Shown one piece after another: positions 14,976-17,335 of a stretch of DNA of 17,335 nucleotides. The first letter of the stretch is position 1; every line of letters starts with the position of its first letter. The stretch spans positions 1 through 17,335 of the forward strand of contig JALUVB010000025.1 of assembly GCA_027021085.1 (NCBI GenBank), in the 5' to 3' direction. A program made the position numbers and the translations under genes. This DNA comes from a bacterium (GTDB taxonomy: Bacteria > CAIJMQ01 > JAADFP01). The notes under the pieces were generated by a model. It did no database searches, was not told the origin of the DNA, and saw only the letters and a list, made by a program, of their open reading frames with translations.

Positions 14976-15539
14976 ATGCGTAATAAATTGCGGGGCTTTG
15001 CTTGCCCGGATTCCCGGGGAATAACTCTCCTGGAACTGATTATAACCATCACTATTTCCGTAGTACTATTGGGAGCCATGTTTCTTTCCTTTGTGATTGG
15101 ATTGAGACGATGGGAAGAAGCCAGTGTTAGCTCTTTACTTACCAGGAATGCTCTCTTTTCCCTGGATAAAATGACAAGGGAAATAAGGCAGGCAACTAAT
15201 TTGTATGAGGCAGAGCAGAATAAATTGACCATTGATGTTGATATTAATCCCCTGGATTCCCATACTTCACCGGAAAGAGTCAGTTATTACCTGGATGATC
15301 TGGATAATACCCTTCTTATGCGTAAAGTGTGGGGTGGGGGAGGAAGCCCGGATAAAATCCGGGTATTAACGGGTAACGTGTATAGCTTGGAATTTATCTA
15401 TAAGGATGGCAGTAATAGCACGCTTTCCTTTCCCGTGACTCTTTCTGAAGTAAGACTGGTAGAAATAAAATTGGTTTTGAGGGAGGATGGGAGAGAGTTT
15501 TCGCTTAGCAATTCAGCCTATTTAAGGAATATCCAATGA
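14976..15539 (+). CDS. PilW/GspJ-like minor pilin
   Basis: 187 residues. A 15-residue leader ends SRG, followed by ITLLELIITITISVVLLG with Glu5. The sequence LFSLDKMTREIRQATNLY (residues 66-83) resembles the GspJ/PilW block that follows the N-terminal helix. The C-terminal part is beta-rich (VRLVEIKLVLRED). It is preceded by PilV-like and followed, with a 4-bp overlap (ATGA), by a PilX-like gene: the usual V-W-X minor-pilin order. Confidence 0.83.
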   Translation: MRNKLRGFACPDSRGITLLELIITITISVVLLGAMFLSFVIGLRRWEEASVSSLLTRNALFSLDKMTREIRQATNLYEAEQNKLTIDVDINPLDSHTSPERVSYYLDDLDNTLLMRKVWGGGGSPDKIRVLTGNVYSLEFIYKDGSNSTLSFPVTLSEVRLVEIKLVLREDGREFSLSNSAYLRNIQ

Positions 15540-16759
15540 ACAAAAAAGGAATTATAGGCATCCTGGCTCTTTTTCTTATGCTGGTTCTGGTTCTGTTTGG
15601 CGCTGCTATTGCCCTGATTACCCGTGCGCATTACAAGAACATGGTGGATAAAGCCGATGGGGTTAAATCTTTATACCTTGCCGAGGCGGGGGTGGAAAGG
15701 GCTATATGGAAATTGAATAATGATGCAAGTTCCCAGGATACGGGTATATTGTATTCAGATGAACCGCTGGGAGATGGATATTATACAGTACAGACATTCC
15801 TGGACGGAGTGGATACGGATACCAGGATAACCATAATTTCTACTGGTTTCCTTAAGGGGGGCAGAGGCAGGAAAAGGGTTAAAGAGAAGGTTCTTATTCG
15901 CACTCTGGGGGCTATGAGTACCTTTAGCAAGTATGTCCTTTTCTGGGGAAATACTGATGGTGTAGGAAGTGTGGGTATTAATAACAGCGTGGATATAACC
16001 CGGGTAGGCAGTGCATCGGGAGATGTCTTTGCCAACGGGGATATCTCTATAAATCATGCTTCCCGCGTGGCACCGGGGCTGGTTTACTCTACGGGCAGCG
16101 TGAGTGGAGGGGGGATTTATACTCCGGGAGGAGTTCCCAATCCTGTTCCCCAATTCCCAAACTTGGATACTTCCTACTATGATAATAAACTAAGTATAGC
16201 GGGAACTCAGCCTCCGGGAAACTGGAGTCTAAAGGGAGCCACTTACAATTTAAATGGTTCTACTTTGTACGTAAATGGCAATGTTACCATCTGGACTATG
16301 GCTGAATTGATAGGGCCGGGAAGTATTGTGGCTACGGGAGATATAACGATTAGGAATATGTCTGATATCAGTAACGTTGAGCTGATAGCAGGTGGCAGCT
16401 TGAGAGTTGATAACGCAGTAAACATAGCAGGGGGAGATGTTCTCTATTCTTCCACAAACATTATTATCAGGAATTCAGCTTCAATAACAGGGAATCTCCT
16501 TTCCCCCGGGGACATTACCATTGAAAACAGTGCAGAAGTGAGAGGAATTGTTTACAGCGGGGGAAGTACCCAGCTGAGAAATTCTGCCCGTATTCAGGGA
16601 AGCATTATCTCGGATGAATTCTATGGTGGTACTATAATCAATGCAGTACATATCATCCATGATAATGCATATATCCCTTCTTCTCCCCCTCCCGGTCTGG
16701 GGGGAGGCAGTACTACTGAGGTCACTTCCCTTTCCTTCGAAGAACTCCCACTGGATTAG
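15536..16759 (+). CDS. PilX/GspK-like pilus protein with a bactofilin-like beta-solenoid domain
   Basis: 407 residues. The N-terminus has leader MNKKG then IIGILALFLMLVLVLFGAA, with no Glu at mature position 5, as in GspK-type proteins. The PilX_N-type element LYLAEAGVERAIWKL is at residues 46-60. From about 145 to 372 short beta repeats recur, each centred on a [N/D]-I-x-I-x-N-S-A type turn (GDITIRNMSDI 268-278, NIIIRNSASI 308-317, GDITIENSAEV 325-335, STQLRNSARI 344-353), followed by small-residue turns. This resembles bactofilin/polymer-forming solenoids and is much longer than a normal PilX. The tail is Gly/Pro/Ser-rich. It probably caps the minor-pilin tip complex. Confidence 0.82.
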   Translation: MNKKGIIGILALFLMLVLVLFGAAIALITRAHYKNMVDKADGVKSLYLAEAGVERAIWKLNNDASSQDTGILYSDEPLGDGYYTVQTFLDGVDTDTRITIISTGFLKGGRGRKRVKEKVLIRTLGAMSTFSKYVLFWGNTDGVGSVGINNSVDITRVGSASGDVFANGDISINHASRVAPGLVYSTGSVSGGGIYTPGGVPNPVPQFPNLDTSYYDNKLSIAGTQPPGNWSLKGATYNLNGSTLYVNGNVTIWTMAELIGPGSIVATGDITIRNMSDISNVELIAGGSLRVDNAVNIAGGDVLYSSTNIIIRNSASITGNLLSPGDITIENSAEVRGIVYSGGSTQLRNSARIQGSIISDEFYGGTIINAVHIIHDNAYIPSSPPPGLGGGSTTEVTSLSFEELPLD

Positions 16760-16761
16760 GC

Positions 16762-16794
16762 TAGACTATAGACCATAGACTTTAGACTGTAGAC
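16762..16794 (+). repeat. TAGAC short tandem tract, copy B
   Basis: Matches 7664-7696 at 30 of 33 positions in the same orientation. Its 3' part (16781-16800) is the exact reverse complement of 7949-7968. Confidence 0.75.
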
Positions 16795-16868
16795 TGGGGG
16801 ATAGTGAACAGTGAACAGTGAATTTCCCGCTATCTTAGTATCCTGGTTTTTTACCCACCTGTCATGCC
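16781..16868 (-). repeat. modular intergenic repeat, copy 2 (inverted)
   Basis: Contains the TAGAC end, a G-run, ATAGTGAACAGTG (16801-16813) with a further ACAGTGAA unit, a TTAGTATCCTGG segment matching the CCAGGATACC cluster, and ACCTGTCATGCC (16857-16868), the reverse complement of 7797-7808. Module order equals that of 7797-7968 read backwards. Confidence 0.7.
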
Positions 16869-16919
16869 TGGCGGGCTCCCGACCCCGATTTATTTCGGGG
16901 GAGCAGGAGGCGCCCAGGC
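16866..16919. terminator. large imperfect palindrome between convergent genes
   Basis: The inner stem is CCCCGA (16883-16888)/TCGGGG (16895-16900) with a 6-base loop. It extends through GCTC (16875-16878)/GAGC (16901-16904) after a 4-base bulge, with outer arms GCCTGG (16866-16871)/CCAGGC (16914-16919). It may serve as a bidirectional terminator for the pilus operon and pgk, although no U-run follows on the plus strand. It may alternatively be a mobile-type palindrome appended to the repeat. Confidence 0.5.
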
Positions 16920-16961
16920 TAAAAGGGAATATATTCACCCAGAATCAGGAATCAAGTTACT

Positions 16962-17335
16962 TTAACTGCAAGAAAGAGCTTCTATCACGGCGAGTTTTTC
17001 CCCGGAGATGAATCTTACCAGCCCGCCTCCTGCCGTGGAGATGTAGGAAAAATCTTTCTCCAGGCCAAATTTCTTAGCTGCAGAGATGGTGTCTCCTCCC
17101 CCTATTACTGAAAAGGCTTTGCTTTTTGCAATTTTTTCCCATATTCTCCGGGTGCCTTCCCGGGCAATCTCTTCTTCGTATATCCCTGCCGGTCCGTTAA
17201 GGAAAACGGTGCCTGCTTCCTGGATTATTTTTTCGTAAGTCTTTATGGTTTCTTCCCCGATATCCACGATAAGTCCGTCCACCGGGAGTGAGGATACAGG
17301 ATGTTCTTTCCTCCTTTCTTTCTCCTCTATAGCGA
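16962..17335 (-). CDS. pgk: phosphoglycerate kinase, C-terminal part (runs off the window)
   Basis: Interconverts 1,3-bisphosphoglycerate and 3-phosphoglycerate with ADP/ATP in glycolysis and gluconeogenesis. The frame stays open from the right edge. Visible blocks are LIVDIGEETI (the DIG.xTI motif), VFLNGPAGIYE (NGPxG..E), AFSVIGGGDT (nucleotide-binding GGGD) and a GG-rich ISTAGGGLVRF segment before SGEKLAVIEAL. The AFSVIGGG and VIEAL wording and the lack of the bacterial 'LPGIEAL' end resemble archaeal phosphoglycerate kinases. The conserved STGGGA motif reads STAGGG. Only about 124 residues lie in the window; the N-terminal substrate domain is outside. Confidence 0.9.
   Translation of the reverse strand, partial: AIEEKERRKEHPVSSLPVDGLIVDIGEETIKTYEKIIQEAGTVFLNGPAGIYEEEIAREGTRRIWEKIAKSKAFSVIGGGDTISAAKKFGLEKDFSYISTAGGGLVRFISGEKLAVIEALSCS

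Noticed and set aside
16811-17011. Plus-strand frame antisense to the pgk end
   Set aside because: Covers the intergenic palindrome and overlaps the real pgk C-terminus on the other strand; no start signal.

Overview
The window looks like chromosomal DNA of an uncultivated, Gram-negative-type (diderm) bacterium of moderate GC. Supporting this are a complete type IV pilus / type II secretion-like assembly ATPase, platform protein and pilin set, ordinary sigma-70-like promoters, strong Shine-Dalgarno sites, and a phosphoglycerate kinase fragment whose C-terminus reads more like the archaeal than the usual bacterial form. I cannot name the species. A deep-branching candidate phylum is my impression, not something the sequence proves.

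Layout. Positions 1-67 hold a possible tail of an upstream gene, followed by a repeat-rich spacer ending in a good promoter (355-383). A metabolic run on the plus strand follows: aspartate-semialdehyde dehydrogenase (asd), a short-chain polyprenyl diphosphate synthase, a LacD-type class I aldolase, a small secreted protein, radC, 6-phosphofructokinase, and an amino-acid permease fused to a PTS EIIA domain. The asd/prenyl synthase and radC/pfkA pairs overlap by 4 bp, which suggests translational coupling. A 516-560 bp non-coding spacer (7492 to about 8052) carries hairpins and short-repeat tracts. Then come thiL and tsaE, back to back.

From 9459 to 16759 lies a pilus module with its own promoters. 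It contains a PilB/GspE ATPase with an intact-looking c-di-GMP-binding MshEN motif, a PilC/GspF platform protein, four tandem GspG-like pilins, a PilV/GspI-like and a PilW/GspJ-like minor pilin, and a PilX/GspK-like protein. The PilX/GspK-like protein carries a long bactofilin-like beta-solenoid. A second promoter precedes the first pilin, and a strong hairpin terminator follows it. This fits a highly expressed major pilin with read-through to the minor ones. No secretin, PilT, prepilin peptidase or PilMNO genes are in the window.

The right edge has a repeat/palindrome spacer and the convergent C-terminal part of pgk.

The most notable non-coding signal is a modular intergenic repeat. It combines a TAGAC tract, a GTTCACT tract, a CCAGGAT tract and a GGCATGACAGG palindrome half. 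It appears in the 7.5-8.0 kb spacer and again, inverted and in the same module order, in the 16.8 kb spacer, with a partial version before asd. The four pilin genes also share near-identical DNA blocks inside otherwise diverged sequence, which suggests gene conversion.
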